8,470 nt of DNA from Muricomes sp. Lineage in GTDB: Bacteria; Bacillota; Clostridia; Lachnospirales; Lachnospiraceae. A model generated the notes under the pieces. It did not search any database and was not told the DNA's origin. It saw only the letters and a list, made by a program, of their open reading frames with translations. Of the stretch, positions 1-6,572 are shown in pieces (position 1 is the stretch's first letter; each line of letters starts with the position of its first letter). The stretch is taken from NCBI GenBank assembly GCA_020024675.1, contig JAHHTM010000043.1, positions 1-8,470 on the forward strand. The letters are read 5' to 3'. The translations under genes were made by a program, and so were the position numbers.

Positions 1-543
1 TGACATAAACTGTGCCGGAAGAAGTTTTATAGAATTTTTTATTGATTTTTCATGCAATTCTTCTAACGAACGCCCCCAAATATCCAAATGTTCGTTTTTG
101 ATCAAAACGGTAGCCATACCATTTTCTCCAGCCTCCAGCAAAATATAAAAAATAACTGCAAGATCAAGAAAGCGAACATGAGGAATCCCTTTTAACATCT
201 CTTGATTTTTTTCATAGTGTACAATCTTGAACACTATTTTTTCCTTAAGCGACTCGTAATCATCAAATTGACATTCCTTAACTATGTCGGTACACTTTAC
301 AGATTCGTAAAATTTCATTACCTCCGTTATTGATTTTGACATATCGGAATGTTCTTTATACTTTTCATAAAATCCTTCCAGATATATAGTTGGACCTATG
401 TTACTTCCTTCCTGTTCTATCATAACCCCCTTTCGCTCTCTTCCATTGTTTTTCACTGCAGAATAAAGAACAGCCTTTGTTCCTTCATTAAATTTTTCGT
501 TTAACCCTCTTTCAACTGCATACAAAAATTCCTGATATTCCAT
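1..543 (-). CDS. DUF5688 family protein, 3' end cut by window edge
   Basis: An open frame runs from an ATG at 543 to the left edge, giving 181 residues with no stop, so the C-terminus is missing. The ATG follows an AAAGGAA Shine-Dalgarno (551-557) at about 7 bases, which supports this start. The visible protein begins MEYQEFLYAVERGLNEK, has a PTIYLEGFYEKY block (51-62), then VFKIVHYEKNQEMLKGIPHVRFLDLAVIFY (from 104) and WGRSLEELHEKS (156-167), ending in LLPAQFMS. This order, with 'P-T-I-Y-L', 'P-H-x-R-F-L-D-L' and 'W-G-x-(S/T)-x-E-E-L', is what I recognise as DUF5688, a family of unknown function common in Lachnospiraceae. No signal peptide or membrane segment is visible, so it is probably cytoplasmic. 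It has its own promoter and is separated from efp by a terminator. The family call is from memory of the motif pattern; no biochemical role can be assigned. Confidence 0.82.
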   Translation of the reverse strand, partial: MEYQEFLYAVERGLNEKFNEGTKAVLYSAVKNNGRERKGVMIEQEGSNIGPTIYLEGFYEKYKEHSDMSKSITEVMKFYESVKCTDIVKECQFDDYESLKEKIVFKIVHYEKNQEMLKGIPHVRFLDLAVIFYILLEAGENGMATVLIKNEHLDIWGRSLEELHEKSIKNSIKLLPAQFMS

Positions 544-575
544 ATTAAAATTCCTTTCTGTTTTGTATGCTCATC

Positions 576-609
576 AAAAAATATTGGAAAATATGGTGCG
601 AACTGCACC
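576..609 (-). other. Leader hairpins and T-run before the DUF5688 gene
   Basis: Within the predicted leader, the transcript would form a 5-bp GC-rich stem (GGTGC/GCACC, 595-609, 5-base loop), then immediately a weak all-AU 5-bp stem (581-594, 4-base loop), then a run of six T (576-581). This resembles an intrinsic terminator in layout, but the stem touching the T-run is too weak to be convincing. It may simply be a structured 5' leader. Confidence 0.35.
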
Positions 610-642
610 GGATAAAAGATTTGAATAATATTATGTAAACTG

Positions 643-671
643 ATTATAACGGATGTAAAGATATTTTACAA
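643..671 (-). promoter_or_regulatory. Sigma-A-type promoter of the DUF5688 gene
   Basis: On the minus strand a -35 TTGTAA (666-671) is followed after 17 bases by a perfect -10 TATAAT (643-648). Transcription would start near 636, leaving a leader of about 90 bases before the ATG at 543. The promoter lies just downstream of the efp terminator, making the gene a separate unit. Confidence 0.7.
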
Positions 672-690
672 TATGTCTGTTCAATTTATC

Positions 691-718
691 AAAAAATGCA
701 GAGGAAATTTCCTCTGCA
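691..718 (-). terminator. Rho-independent terminator after efp
   Basis: A perfect 22-base palindrome (697-718, arms TGCAGAGGAAA/TTTCCTCTGCA) begins about 10 bases past the efp stop and runs into six T on the minus strand (691-696). A practical hairpin is an 8-bp stem TGCAGAGG/CCTCTGCA around AAATTT. It ends the efp transcript before the DUF5688 promoter. Confidence 0.9.
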
Positions 719-728
719 CTTTTCTTCA

Positions 729-1286
729 CTATACTCTTGATAAGTATTCACCTGTTCTTGTATCAATCTTAAGAACATCTCCCTGCTCAACGAACAACGG
801 AACCATAACAACAGCACCTGTCTCAACAGTAGCAGGTTTTGTAGCTCCCTGTGCTGTATCACCTTTAAATCCAGGCTCTGTCTCTGTAATCTCAAGCTCA
901 ACAAATAATGGTGGCTCAACTGAGAATACATTTCCTTTGTGAGAACAAATTTTAACAACTTCATTCTCTTTTACGAATTTAAGAGCATCTCCAACAACTT
1001 CATCGTTAAGAGCGATCTGGTCGTATGTTTCAACGTCCATAAAGTTGTAAAGATCTCCATCCTGATAAAGATACTGCATCTCTTTTCTGTCAATTCTTGC
1101 CTGTTCAAATTTTTCTGTTGGTCTAAAAGTTTTTTCTATAGCACCACCACTGATAATATTTTTTAACTTTGTTCTTACGAACGCTGCTCCTTTACCTGGT
1201 TTTACATGCTGAAACTCTAAAATCTGATAGATATTTCCATCATATTCAATGGTCAGACCATTTTTAAAATCACCTGCTGAAATCAT
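729..1286 (-). CDS. efp: Translation elongation factor P
   Basis: EF-P binds ribosomes stalled on consecutive prolines, between the P and E sites, and promotes peptide bond formation. The protein is 185 residues, the usual length: an N-terminal KOW-like barrel (about 1-63) and two OB-type domains (about 65-128 and 129-185). The loop V28-K-P-G-K-G-A places Lys32 at the tip, the residue that is modified in Bacillus-type EF-P (5-aminopentanolylation in B. subtilis). The C-terminal signature is complete: K150-P-A ... G157 ... V162-P163 ... G169. The start is the ATG at 1286: it gives MISAGDFKNG, the family N-terminus, and has a TAAGGAGG site (1293-1300) 6 bases upstream. An in-frame ATG at 1316 would add ten residues but lies in the leader hairpin and lacks a ribosome site. 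The gene has its own promoter and terminator, so it is probably monocistronic. No EF-P modification enzyme is visible here. Confidence 0.98.
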   Translation of the reverse strand: MISAGDFKNGLTIEYDGNIYQILEFQHVKPGKGAAFVRTKLKNIISGGAIEKTFRPTEKFEQARIDRKEMQYLYQDGDLYNFMDVETYDQIALNDEVVGDALKFVKENEVVKICSHKGNVFSVEPPLFVELEITETEPGFKGDTAQGATKPATVETGAVVMVPLFVEQGDVLKIDTRTGEYLSRV

Positions 1287-1304
1287 CTTATTCCTCCTTA
1301 AATT

Positions 1305-1320
1305 GTGTATGCACATACAC
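1305..1320 (-). promoter_or_regulatory. Hairpin in the efp leader next to the Shine-Dalgarno
   Basis: The inverted repeat GTGTAT-GTGC-ATACAC (6 bp with tetraloop; 7 bp with a 2-base loop) lies about 5 bases upstream of the efp TAAGGAGG site and roughly 17 to 32 bases after the predicted transcription start. It does not cover the ribosome site. It could be an mRNA-stabilising 5' hairpin or a DNA operator; the sequence does not decide. Confidence 0.45.
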
Positions 1321-1343
1321 TGTCCTAATATACACTATAAATA

Positions 1344-1372
1344 ATTCTATAATATTTTTTAATTTTTTTCAA
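1344..1372 (-). promoter_or_regulatory. Sigma-A-type promoter of efp
   Basis: A -35 TTGAAA (1367-1372) and a -10 TAGAAT (1344-1349) are separated by exactly 17 AT-rich bases on the minus strand. The predicted start near 1337 leaves a leader of about 50 bases. It sits in the gap after the yqeG-like gene, where no terminator is visible, so some read-through from upstream is possible. Confidence 0.65.
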
Positions 1373-1390
1373 CCTTTTTTTCATATAACA

Positions 1391-1891
1391 CTATTTCATA
1401 TGTTTCTTTTTATAAAAATAAAGTACAATCCGCTCTAAATATCGCTTCAATACAATCTGTATTTCCTCTTTTGGATGAATTGGTTTTACTAGAATATTTC
1501 GTATTCCCGTTCTTTTTGCGCCCCAAACATCCGTAAATAACTGATCTCCAACAAATAATGTATTACTCTTATCTGTTCCCATAACTTCCATAGCCTTTTC
1601 ATAGTTCTTTCTAGAAGGTTTATGTGCATTGTATAAATAATTTGTCTGTATTTCTTCATTAAACATCTTTACCCGTGGCTCTTGATTATTAGATAACAGA
1701 CAAGAAGAAAACCCAATCCTTTTTAATCTTGCAAACAACTTTTTTGCCCGGTCATCTGCCGGAGCGCCATGAGGTACCAGTGTATTATCAATATCAAAGA
1801 TTACCCCTTTATAACCTTCTTCGTATAATTTTTCAAAAGGTATAACATAAGTAGATGCCATATATGCATCTGGAAAAAATCTATCAAACAT
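1391..1891 (-). CDS. yqeG: YqeG-type HAD-superfamily (class IIIA) phosphatase
   Basis: HAD phosphatases use an aspartyl-phosphate intermediate; the physiological substrate of the YqeG family is not established. From the ATG at 1891 the protein is 166 residues, the usual family size. All four HAD motifs are present: motif I DIDNT (nucleophile D33, acid/base D35), motif II S67 in LSNN, motif III K91 in HKPS, and motif IV GDQLFTD (D116, D121). The preceding FFPDAYMAST segment aligns by eye with the N-terminus of B. subtilis YqeG, which is why I chose the ATG at 1891. A TTG at 1906 would add MRIKH, but the only purine-rich site (AAAGGG, just upstream of it) is too close to the TTG and rather far (about 16 bases) from the ATG, so the start is not certain. 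No signal peptide; cytoplasmic. It follows the amidase gene but has its own strong promoter. Confidence 0.92.
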   Translation of the reverse strand: MFDRFFPDAYMASTYVIPFEKLYEEGYKGVIFDIDNTLVPHGAPADDRAKKLFARLKRIGFSSCLLSNNQEPRVKMFNEEIQTNYLYNAHKPSRKNYEKAMEVMGTDKSNTLFVGDQLFTDVWGAKRTGIRNILVKPIHPKEEIQIVLKRYLERIVLYFYKKKHMK

Positions 1892-1939
1892 ATGCTTTAT
1901 TCTCAATCCCTTTCTTATATGTGGCTTAATTATTGAATC

Positions 1940-1968
1940 ATTATAGCAATTTTCATAGGCATTGGCAA
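1940..1968 (-). promoter_or_regulatory. Strong sigma-A-type promoter of the yqeG-like gene
   Basis: The minus strand reads TTGCCA (1963-1968), 17 bases, then a perfect TATAAT (1940-1945). It begins only about 10 bases after the stop codon of the amidase gene, and no terminator separates the two. The predicted start near 1933 gives a leader of about 42 bases to the ATG at 1891. Confidence 0.78.
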
Positions 1969-1978
1969 CAATCAGCTC

Positions 1979-2656
1979 TTACTCATTTTCTTTCCATTCT
2001 TTTCCACTTCTATCCATTGCCTTCTGTACAGCTTTTCTAAACTGTTTCCATGCCTCTTCATTTTCTACAAAATATTTAGGACAGTTTTTCCCTGTAACAT
2101 CATAATGCCTTATAACATCCTGCTCTGTAAGATCAAACTTTTTACAAAGCCATGCTGTTAGTTTTACCATGGAACTGTACGTTTTTTTATTAAACACTCC
2201 ACTTTCATCCTCATGGCAACATTCAATAGATATTGTATCTTTATTTCTTGAATTGGAAGCATACGCATATTCCCATGTCGGAACGCATTGTATAATTTCT
2301 CCTTCCAGACCAACCACAAAATGACTGCTCACTGAGGTTTCATGTGTATCTTTTAGTCCTTGAAAATAATCTCTGTTATTTTGTGCCGTACTTCCTGGAT
2401 TTGCTGTGTAATGAATGACAATACCTTTAATCTTTTCCGATTTCGTACCTGGCCTTGAATATTCATTAATATCTAGAAGCTGAACGTCAATATCTGGTTT
2501 TGATGCATCTACATCTAGATTCCCATAATTTCCTTCATTTTCCATGTACACTTTCCTGGCGATTAATACCAAAGTTAATACAAATAGTATTGCAAACCCT
2601 AAACGGATCATTCTTTTTTTTCTTTTCCTGTATCTTTTGTTTCGATATTTTCTCAT
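1979..2656 (-). CDS. Membrane-anchored N-acetylmuramoyl-L-alanine amidase (Amidase_2 / PGRP-type fold)
   Basis: Amidase_2 enzymes are zinc hydrolases that cut the bond between N-acetylmuramic acid and L-alanine in peptidoglycan. The 225-residue protein starts with a very basic tail (MRKYRNKRYRKRKKR), then one hydrophobic segment (about 16-34) with no obvious cleavage site, so it is probably a signal anchor with the enzyme outside the membrane. After a linker, the catalytic domain runs from about 75 to the end: IVIHYTANPGS with zinc ligand H82, SSHFVVG (S111-H112), TISIEC (142-147), and RHYDVTGKNCPKYF with H184, K190 and C192. The H-x5-K-x-C spacing matches the zinc and catalytic residues of T7-lysozyme-type amidases. 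The ATG at 2656 is chosen because GGAG (2664-2667) lies 7 bases upstream; the ATG at 2662 would be only one base from it. No cell-wall-binding repeat is seen. It could serve in wall turnover, recycling or spore-related lysis; context does not say which. Confidence 0.93.
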   Translation of the reverse strand: MRKYRNKRYRKRKKRMIRLGFAILFVLTLVLIARKVYMENEGNYGNLDVDASKPDIDVQLLDINEYSRPGTKSEKIKGIVIHYTANPGSTAQNNRDYFQGLKDTHETSVSSHFVVGLEGEIIQCVPTWEYAYASNSRNKDTISIECCHEDESGVFNKKTYSSMVKLTAWLCKKFDLTEQDVIRHYDVTGKNCPKYFVENEEAWKQFRKAVQKAMDRSGKEWKENE

Positions 2657-2690
2657 TATCATACTCCATCCATCAGCTGCATCTATCTAT

Positions 2691-2719
2691 ATTGTATCAT
2701 AAACATATGATTTCGACAG
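2691..2719 (-). promoter_or_regulatory. Extended -10 promoter of the amidase gene
   Basis: The minus strand has TGATACAAT, an extended -10 (TG-n-TACAAT; -10 at 2691-2696), preceded at 17 bases by a poor -35, CTGTCG (2714-2719). It lies between the guaB terminator and the amidase start and is the best candidate in this gap. Confidence 0.5.
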
Positions 2720-2758
2720 TTTTTTCTATAACTTAAAAACAAAACAATATTATTCTTC

Positions 2759-2806
2759 AAAAAAAATCAGGCAGGGACGCGGTCATACAACCGTTCCCCA
2801 CCTGAT
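2759..2806 (-). terminator. Rho-independent terminator after guaB
   Basis: The hairpin has outer arms ATCAGG/CCTGAT (2801-2806 and 2766-2771), two possible G-U pairs, then GGGA/TCCC, a small asymmetric bulge, CGGT/ACCG and a 6-base loop. Eight T follow on the minus strand (2759-2766). It starts about 20 bases past the guaB stop. A T-rich stretch on the other side (2811-2818) could allow weak function in the plus direction, but no plus-strand gene converges here. Confidence 0.9.
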
Positions 2807-2827
2807 CTGATATTTTTTCAAAATAAT

Positions 2828-4288
2828 TTAGCTGTCAACACTGTAGTTTGGTGCTTCTTTTGTGATATGAATATCATGTGGATGACTTTCTTTTAATGAA
2901 GCTGCTGAAATCTTAACAAATCTTCCATTTTCTTTCAGGTCCTCAATTGTAGGTGTTCCACAATATCCCATACCTGCACGAAGACCTCCCATAAGCTGGA
3001 ATACTGTATCTTCTACAGTTCCTTTATATGCTACTCGTCCTTCTACGCCCTCCGGAACAAGTTTTTTCGCATCAGCCTGGAAATATCTGTCTTTGCTTCC
3101 ATTTTCCATGGCTGCGATTGATCCCATACCACGGTATACTTTGTATTTTCTTCCCTGATATAATTCAAATTCTCCAGGACTTTCATCACAACCTGCAAAA
3201 ATACTTCCCATCATGCATACACTAGCTCCTGCAGCGATTGCCTTTGTCATATCTCCAGAATACTTGATTCCTCCATCTGCAATTACTGGAATATTATATT
3301 CTTTTGCAACTTTATAACAATCCATAACTGCTGAAATCTGAGGCACACCGATTCCTGCGACAATACGTGTTGTACAGATTGATCCAGGTCCGATTCCAAC
3401 TTTAACAGCATCAACCCCTGCTTCAATAAGCGCCTTCGTAGCCTCTCCTGTAGCAACATTTCCCGCGATTACTGGAAGATCTGGATATTTCTCTTTTACC
3501 ATACGTACTGTACGAAGTACATTCGCAGAATGACCATGTGCTGAATCCATAACGATCACATCAACTTTAGCCTTTACAAGTGCATCTACACGCTCCAGAC
3601 AATTTGCTGTAATACCAATAGCAGCACCACAGAGGAGACGTCCTTGAGAGTCTTTTGCAGAAAGTGGATATTTAATCTGCTTTTCAATATCCTTAATTGT
3701 AATAAGTCCTCTTAAATTTCCTTCATCATCGACAATCGGAAGTTTCTCTTTTCTTGCTTTTGCAAGAACTTTTTTTGCTTCTTCCAATGTAATTCCAACT
3801 TTTGCAGTAATAAGGCCATCTGCTTCAGATGTCATAGATTCTTTGATCTTTTTAGAAAAATCTTCTTCAAACTTAAGATCACGGTTTGTAATGATACCTA
3901 CAAGTTTTTTTCCTTCTGTAATTGGAACCCCTGAAATTCTGAACTTAGCCATAAGATTGTTAGCATCTTCAAGTGTATGTTCTGGTGACAGATAAAATGG
4001 ATCTGTAATAACACCATTTTCTGATCGTTTAACCTTATCAACCTCTTCTGCCTGTCTTTCAATAGACATATTTTTATGAATAATTCCAATTCCACCCTGA
4101 CGAGCCATAGCAATTGCCATTCTATGTTCTGTAACTGTATCCATTCCTGCGCTCATCATTGGAATATTGAGTCGAATAGTACTTGTAAGATTTGTTGACA
4201 AATCAACTTGATTTGGAATTACCTCTGAATACGCCGGAACTAAAAGAACATCATCAAATGTAATACCTTCTCCAATTATCTTTCCCAT
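2828..4288 (-). CDS. guaB: Inosine-5'-monophosphate dehydrogenase
   Basis: GuaB oxidises IMP to XMP with NAD+, the first committed and usually rate-limiting step of guanine nucleotide synthesis, in the cytoplasm. The protein is 486 residues, the usual bacterial length. The TIM-barrel catalytic domain is split by two CBS domains (about 93-205). The mobile loop GIGPGSICTTR carries catalytic Cys305; IMP-binding residues include D338-G-G; the flap has the R401-Y402 pair that activates water; a GMGS motif (387-390) and AGMGYCG (438-444) are also present. The ATG at 4288 has AAGGAG (4295-4300) 6 bases upstream and gives the expected MGKIIGEGITFDDVLL start. It has its own consensus promoter and a strong terminator, and guaA is not adjacent. 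No purine riboswitch, PurBox or good CodY box was found in its leader. Nothing is missing or truncated. Confidence 0.98.
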   Translation of the reverse strand: MGKIIGEGITFDDVLLVPAYSEVIPNQVDLSTNLTSTIRLNIPMMSAGMDTVTEHRMAIAMARQGGIGIIHKNMSIERQAEEVDKVKRSENGVITDPFYLSPEHTLEDANNLMAKFRISGVPITEGKKLVGIITNRDLKFEEDFSKKIKESMTSEADGLITAKVGITLEEAKKVLAKARKEKLPIVDDEGNLRGLITIKDIEKQIKYPLSAKDSQGRLLCGAAIGITANCLERVDALVKAKVDVIVMDSAHGHSANVLRTVRMVKEKYPDLPVIAGNVATGEATKALIEAGVDAVKVGIGPGSICTTRIVAGIGVPQISAVMDCYKVAKEYNIPVIADGGIKYSGDMTKAIAAGASVCMMGSIFAGCDESPGEFELYQGRKYKVYRGMGSIAAMENGSKDRYFQADAKKLVPEGVEGRVAYKGTVEDTVFQLMGGLRAGMGYCGTPTIEDLKENGRFVKISAASLKESHPHDIHITKEAPNYSVDS

Positions 4289-4335
4289 TGGTTTCTCCTT
4301 CTCGTTTTTATTCTGTTATTTCATATTTAAATGAT

Positions 4336-4364
4336 ATACTACATAAAATAGCAGTCATTGTCAA
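4336..4364 (-). promoter_or_regulatory. Sigma-A-type promoter of guaB
   Basis: A perfect -35 TTGACA (4359-4364) is followed by 17 bases and TAGTAT (4336-4341) on the minus strand. The leader is about 40 bases and contains no obvious riboswitch. Upstream of the -35, an A/T-rich stretch (about 4384-4412) could act as an UP element. Confidence 0.8.
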
Positions 4365-4489
4365 GCCATTCCTGAAATCGACAACGAGTTTTATATTTAT
4401 TTATTTTTCACTCTATTCATTAATTTTTCTAATATGTAAAGCTATTTATATTGTTTTTTGATAAAACAGGATAAACTTACGTCTCAAAC
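4365..4489. other. AT-rich gap between the groEL terminator and the guaB promoter, no gene seen
   Basis: About 125 bases with no ORF, no stable hairpin and no recognised operator. The part nearest the guaB -35 is A/T-rich and could help polymerase binding. A half-palindromic GATTTCAGGAAT near 4368-4379 was compared with the CodY box and fits poorly. Confidence 0.5.
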
Positions 4490-4526
4490 AAAAAAGAATC
4501 CTGTTTAAATCACAGGATTCTTTTTT
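4490..4526 (-). terminator. Rho-independent terminator after groEL
   Basis: A perfect 14-bp inverted repeat (AAAAAAGAATCCTG/CAGGATTCTTTTTT, arms 4513-4526 and 4490-4503, 9-base loop) begins two bases past the groEL stop. The core is GAATCCTG/CAGGATTC followed by six T. Because the A and T tracts flank both sides, the element is symmetric and could work in either direction. Confidence 0.93.
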
Positions 4527-4528
4527 AA

Positions 4529-6151
4529 TTACATCATTCCCATTCCACCTGGTGCTGCTGGCATTGCAGGTGTATCTTCTTTAATTGTTGATACAACAGA
4601 CTCTGTTGTAAGAAGTGTAGATGCTACACTTGTTGCATTCTGAAGAGCAGATCTTGTAACCTTAGCCGGATCAAGAATTCCCTGCTGTACCATATCTACA
4701 TACTCTTCTTTGTATGCATCAAAACCAATTCCTGGCTCAGATTCTCTAACTTTATTGATAATAACTGCACCTTCCAGTCCTGCATTTGAAGAAATATGAT
4801 ATAAAGGAGCTTCTAATGCTTTTAATACAACTTTTGCTCCTGTTTTCTCATCTCCATCCAATGTTTCAATAAGTTTGGCAACTTCTTTTGAAGCATGGAT
4901 ATAAGCAGATCCGCCTCCTGCGATGATTCCTTCCTCAACTGCTGCTCTTGTAGCATTTAAGGCATCTTCCATACGCATTTTAGCTTCTTTCATTTCTGTC
5001 TCTGTAGCAGCACCTACACGGATAACAGCTACACCGCCTGCTAATTTTGCAAGTCTTTCTTGTAATTTTTCTTTATCGAATTCTGAAGTTGTCTCTTCAA
5101 TACCTTTTTTGATCTGAGCAACTCTGTCTTCGATAGCTTTTTTATCTCCACATCCATCAACGATTACTGTATTTTCTTTCTGAACTTTAACAGATTTAGC
5201 ACGTCCAAGCTGATCTAATGTTGTTTCTTTTAAGTCCATTCCAAGTTCATCTGAAATCACCTGACCACCTGTTAAGATAGCGATATCCTGAAGCATTTCT
5301 TTTCTTCTGTCACCATATCCTGGAGCTTTTACAGCTACTACATTAAATGTACCACGTAATTTATTTACAATAAGTGTTGTAAGTGCTTCCCCTTCAATAT
5401 CCTCAGCAATGATAAGAAGTCTTGCACCAGACTGTACAATCTGCTCAAGAACTGGGAGAAGATCCTGAATATTTGAAATCTTTTTATCTGTAATAAGAAT
5501 ATATGGATCATCTAATACTGCTTCCATTTTTTCAAGATCTGTAGCCATATATGCTGAAATATATCCACGATCAAACTGCATACCTTCTACAAGGTCCAGT
5601 TCTGTCTGCATTGTTTTTGATTCTTCGATAGTAATAACCCCATCTTTAGAAACTTTTTCCATAGCATCAGCTACCATCTGTCCTACTGCATCATCGCCTG
5701 AAGAAACTGCTGCAACTCTTGTAATCTGATCTTTTCCTGTTACATTGCTACTCATTTTTGCAATTGCTTCTACTGCTCTGTCTGTTGCCTTTTTCATACC
5801 TTTACGAAGAACGATTGGATTAGCTCCTGCCTCTAAGTTCTTCATACCTTCATGAACCATAGCCTGTGCAAGAACTGTAGCTGTTGTTGTACCATCTCCG
5901 GCAACATCATTTGTCTTTGCTGCAACTTCTTTGATAAGCTGTGCACCCATGTTTTCAAATCCATCTTCAAGCTCAATTTCTTTAGCAATTGTAACACCAT
6001 CATTTGTAATAAGTGGTGCTCCAAATGATCTATCAAGAACGACATTTCTTCCTTTTGGTCCTAATGTAACACGAACTGTATCTGCAAGTTTGTTAACACC
6101 TTTTTCTAATGCTGCTCTGGCTTCTGATCCATATTTAATTTCCTTTGCCAT
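4529..6151 (-). CDS. groEL: Chaperonin GroEL (60 kDa, Hsp60)
   Basis: GroEL forms two stacked heptameric rings that fold cytoplasmic proteins in an ATP-driven cycle with the GroES lid. The 540-residue protein is full length and collinear with the family. Key ATPase residues are present: D51 (NDGVT), D86 in GDGTTT, and D396 in MEDALNATRAAVEEG, followed by the nucleotide-contacting AGGG (411-414). The equatorial, intermediate and apical domains (apical about 190-375) are all there, and the C-terminus is the typical GGMGMM tail. The ATG at 6151 has AGGAG (6161-6165) 9 bases upstream. It lies 22 bases after groES with no terminator or promoter between, so the two are co-transcribed and controlled by the CIRCE operator. 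A strong terminator follows. Single-copy status cannot be judged from this window. Confidence 0.99.
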   Translation of the reverse strand: MAKEIKYGSEARAALEKGVNKLADTVRVTLGPKGRNVVLDRSFGAPLITNDGVTIAKEIELEDGFENMGAQLIKEVAAKTNDVAGDGTTTATVLAQAMVHEGMKNLEAGANPIVLRKGMKKATDRAVEAIAKMSSNVTGKDQITRVAAVSSGDDAVGQMVADAMEKVSKDGVITIEESKTMQTELDLVEGMQFDRGYISAYMATDLEKMEAVLDDPYILITDKKISNIQDLLPVLEQIVQSGARLLIIAEDIEGEALTTLIVNKLRGTFNVVAVKAPGYGDRRKEMLQDIAILTGGQVISDELGMDLKETTLDQLGRAKSVKVQKENTVIVDGCGDKKAIEDRVAQIKKGIEETTSEFDKEKLQERLAKLAGGVAVIRVGAATETEMKEAKMRMEDALNATRAAVEEGIIAGGGSAYIHASKEVAKLIETLDGDEKTGAKVVLKALEAPLYHISSNAGLEGAVIINKVRESEPGIGFDAYKEEYVDMVQQGILDPAKVTRSALQNATSVASTLLTTESVVSTIKEDTPAMPAAPGGMGMM

Positions 6152-6173
6152 GTCTATTCACTCCTCTTTTTTA

Positions 6174-6461
6174 TTAGTCTTCTACGATTGCTAAAATATC
6201 ACTCTGTTTTACAATGATATATTCTTCGTGATCTAATTCAACTTCTGTACCTGAGTATTTTGAATAAATAACTCTGTCACCGACTTTAACCTGCATTTTC
6301 ACTTCTTTTCCATCTATGATTCCACCAGGTCCTACTGCAAGTACTTCTGCTTCCTGTGGTTTTTCCTTTGCCTGTCCCGGAAGAACGATTCCTGATTTTG
6401 TTGTCTCTTCTGCTTCAAACTGTTTTAACACAATTTTGTCACCTAATGGTATTAATTTCAT
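6174..6461 (-). CDS. groES: Co-chaperonin GroES (10 kDa, Hsp10)
   Basis: GroES is the heptameric lid of the GroEL folding chamber. The protein is 95 residues, the normal length. It begins MKLIPLGDKIVLKQ, has the mobile loop at about 16-34 with the GroEL-binding I25-V26-L27 triplet, the roof-loop region around VGPGG, and ends in YIIVKQSDILAIVED, the family C-terminus. The ATG at 6461 is chosen over an in-frame ATG at 6494 because it has a strong AAGGAGG (6469-6475) 7 bases upstream and gives the family N-terminus; the longer form would start inside the CIRCE element. First gene of the groES-groEL operon. Confidence 0.98.
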   Translation of the reverse strand: MKLIPLGDKIVLKQFEAEETTKSGIVLPGQAKEKPQEAEVLAVGPGGIIDGKEVKMQVKVGDRVIYSKYSGTEVELDHEEYIIVKQSDILAIVED

Positions 6462-6487
6462 TATAATTCCTCCTTGAATACATTTTA

Positions 6488-6514
6488 TTAGCACTCATTT
6501 CTTTTGAGTGCTAA
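6488..6514 (-). promoter_or_regulatory. CIRCE operator (HrcA-binding) of groES-groEL
   Basis: The sequence is TTAGCACTC, 9 bases, GAGTGCTAA: a perfect match to the CIRCE consensus with all nine bases of each arm and the standard spacer. It lies in the groES leader, from about 6 bases after the predicted transcription start to about 12 bases before the Shine-Dalgarno. In known systems the HrcA repressor binds it and releases it on heat shock, with GroEL aiding HrcA folding, giving feedback control. hrcA itself is not in the window. Confidence 0.98.
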
Positions 6515-6526
6515 CCCTATGCATAT

Positions 6527-6555
6527 AAAATATCACTCTGTTTTCTATTTGTCAA
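6527..6555 (-). promoter_or_regulatory. Sigma-A-type promoter of groES-groEL
   Basis: A perfect -35 TTGACA (6550-6555), a 17-base spacer ending in TGA, and a -10 TATTTT (6527-6532) make an extended -10 promoter directly upstream of CIRCE. The predicted start is near 6520. Confidence 0.8.
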
Positions 6556-6561
6556 CAGAGT
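6535..6561. repeat. 8-bp inverted repeat overlapping the groESL -35 region
   Basis: Arms ACTCTGTT (6535-6542) and AACAGAGT (6554-6561) are perfect complements separated by 11 bases. The repeat covers two bases of the -35 and nearly all the promoter spacer. Read in the minus direction it begins about 11 bases past the stop of the small upstream gene and is followed by GATATTTTATAT, so it might also be a weak terminator for that gene. Confidence 0.5.
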
Positions 6562-6572
6562 TTTCTATTTTT

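Noticed and set aside
689..964. Minus-strand open frame overlapping efp, plus similar plus-strand frames at 673-942, 939-1166, 4923-5117, 5931-6194 and 7094-7378.
   Set aside because: They overlap well-recognised genes in other frames, show low-complexity or shadow-like composition, and lack ribosome sites.
2500..2736. Plus-strand open frame of 78 codons over the amidase N-terminus and its promoter.
   Set aside because: It is the complement of the basic tail and membrane segment, is rich in F/S/H repeats, and has no ribosome site.
4289..4358. Possible purine riboswitch or PurR box in the guaB leader.
   Set aside because: The leader is only about 40 bases, with no aptamer-like three-stem arrangement and no CCGAAC-type PurBox half sites.
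4366..4380. Possible CodY box just upstream of the guaB -35 (minus strand, ATTTCAGGAAT core).
   Set aside because: It differs from the consensus at about seven of 15 positions, including the core, so it is no better than chance in AT-rich DNA.
4490..4526. A plus-strand terminator implying a gene converging on groEL.
   Set aside because: The symmetry comes from A and T tracts flanking the stem; there is no plus-strand gene reading into it.
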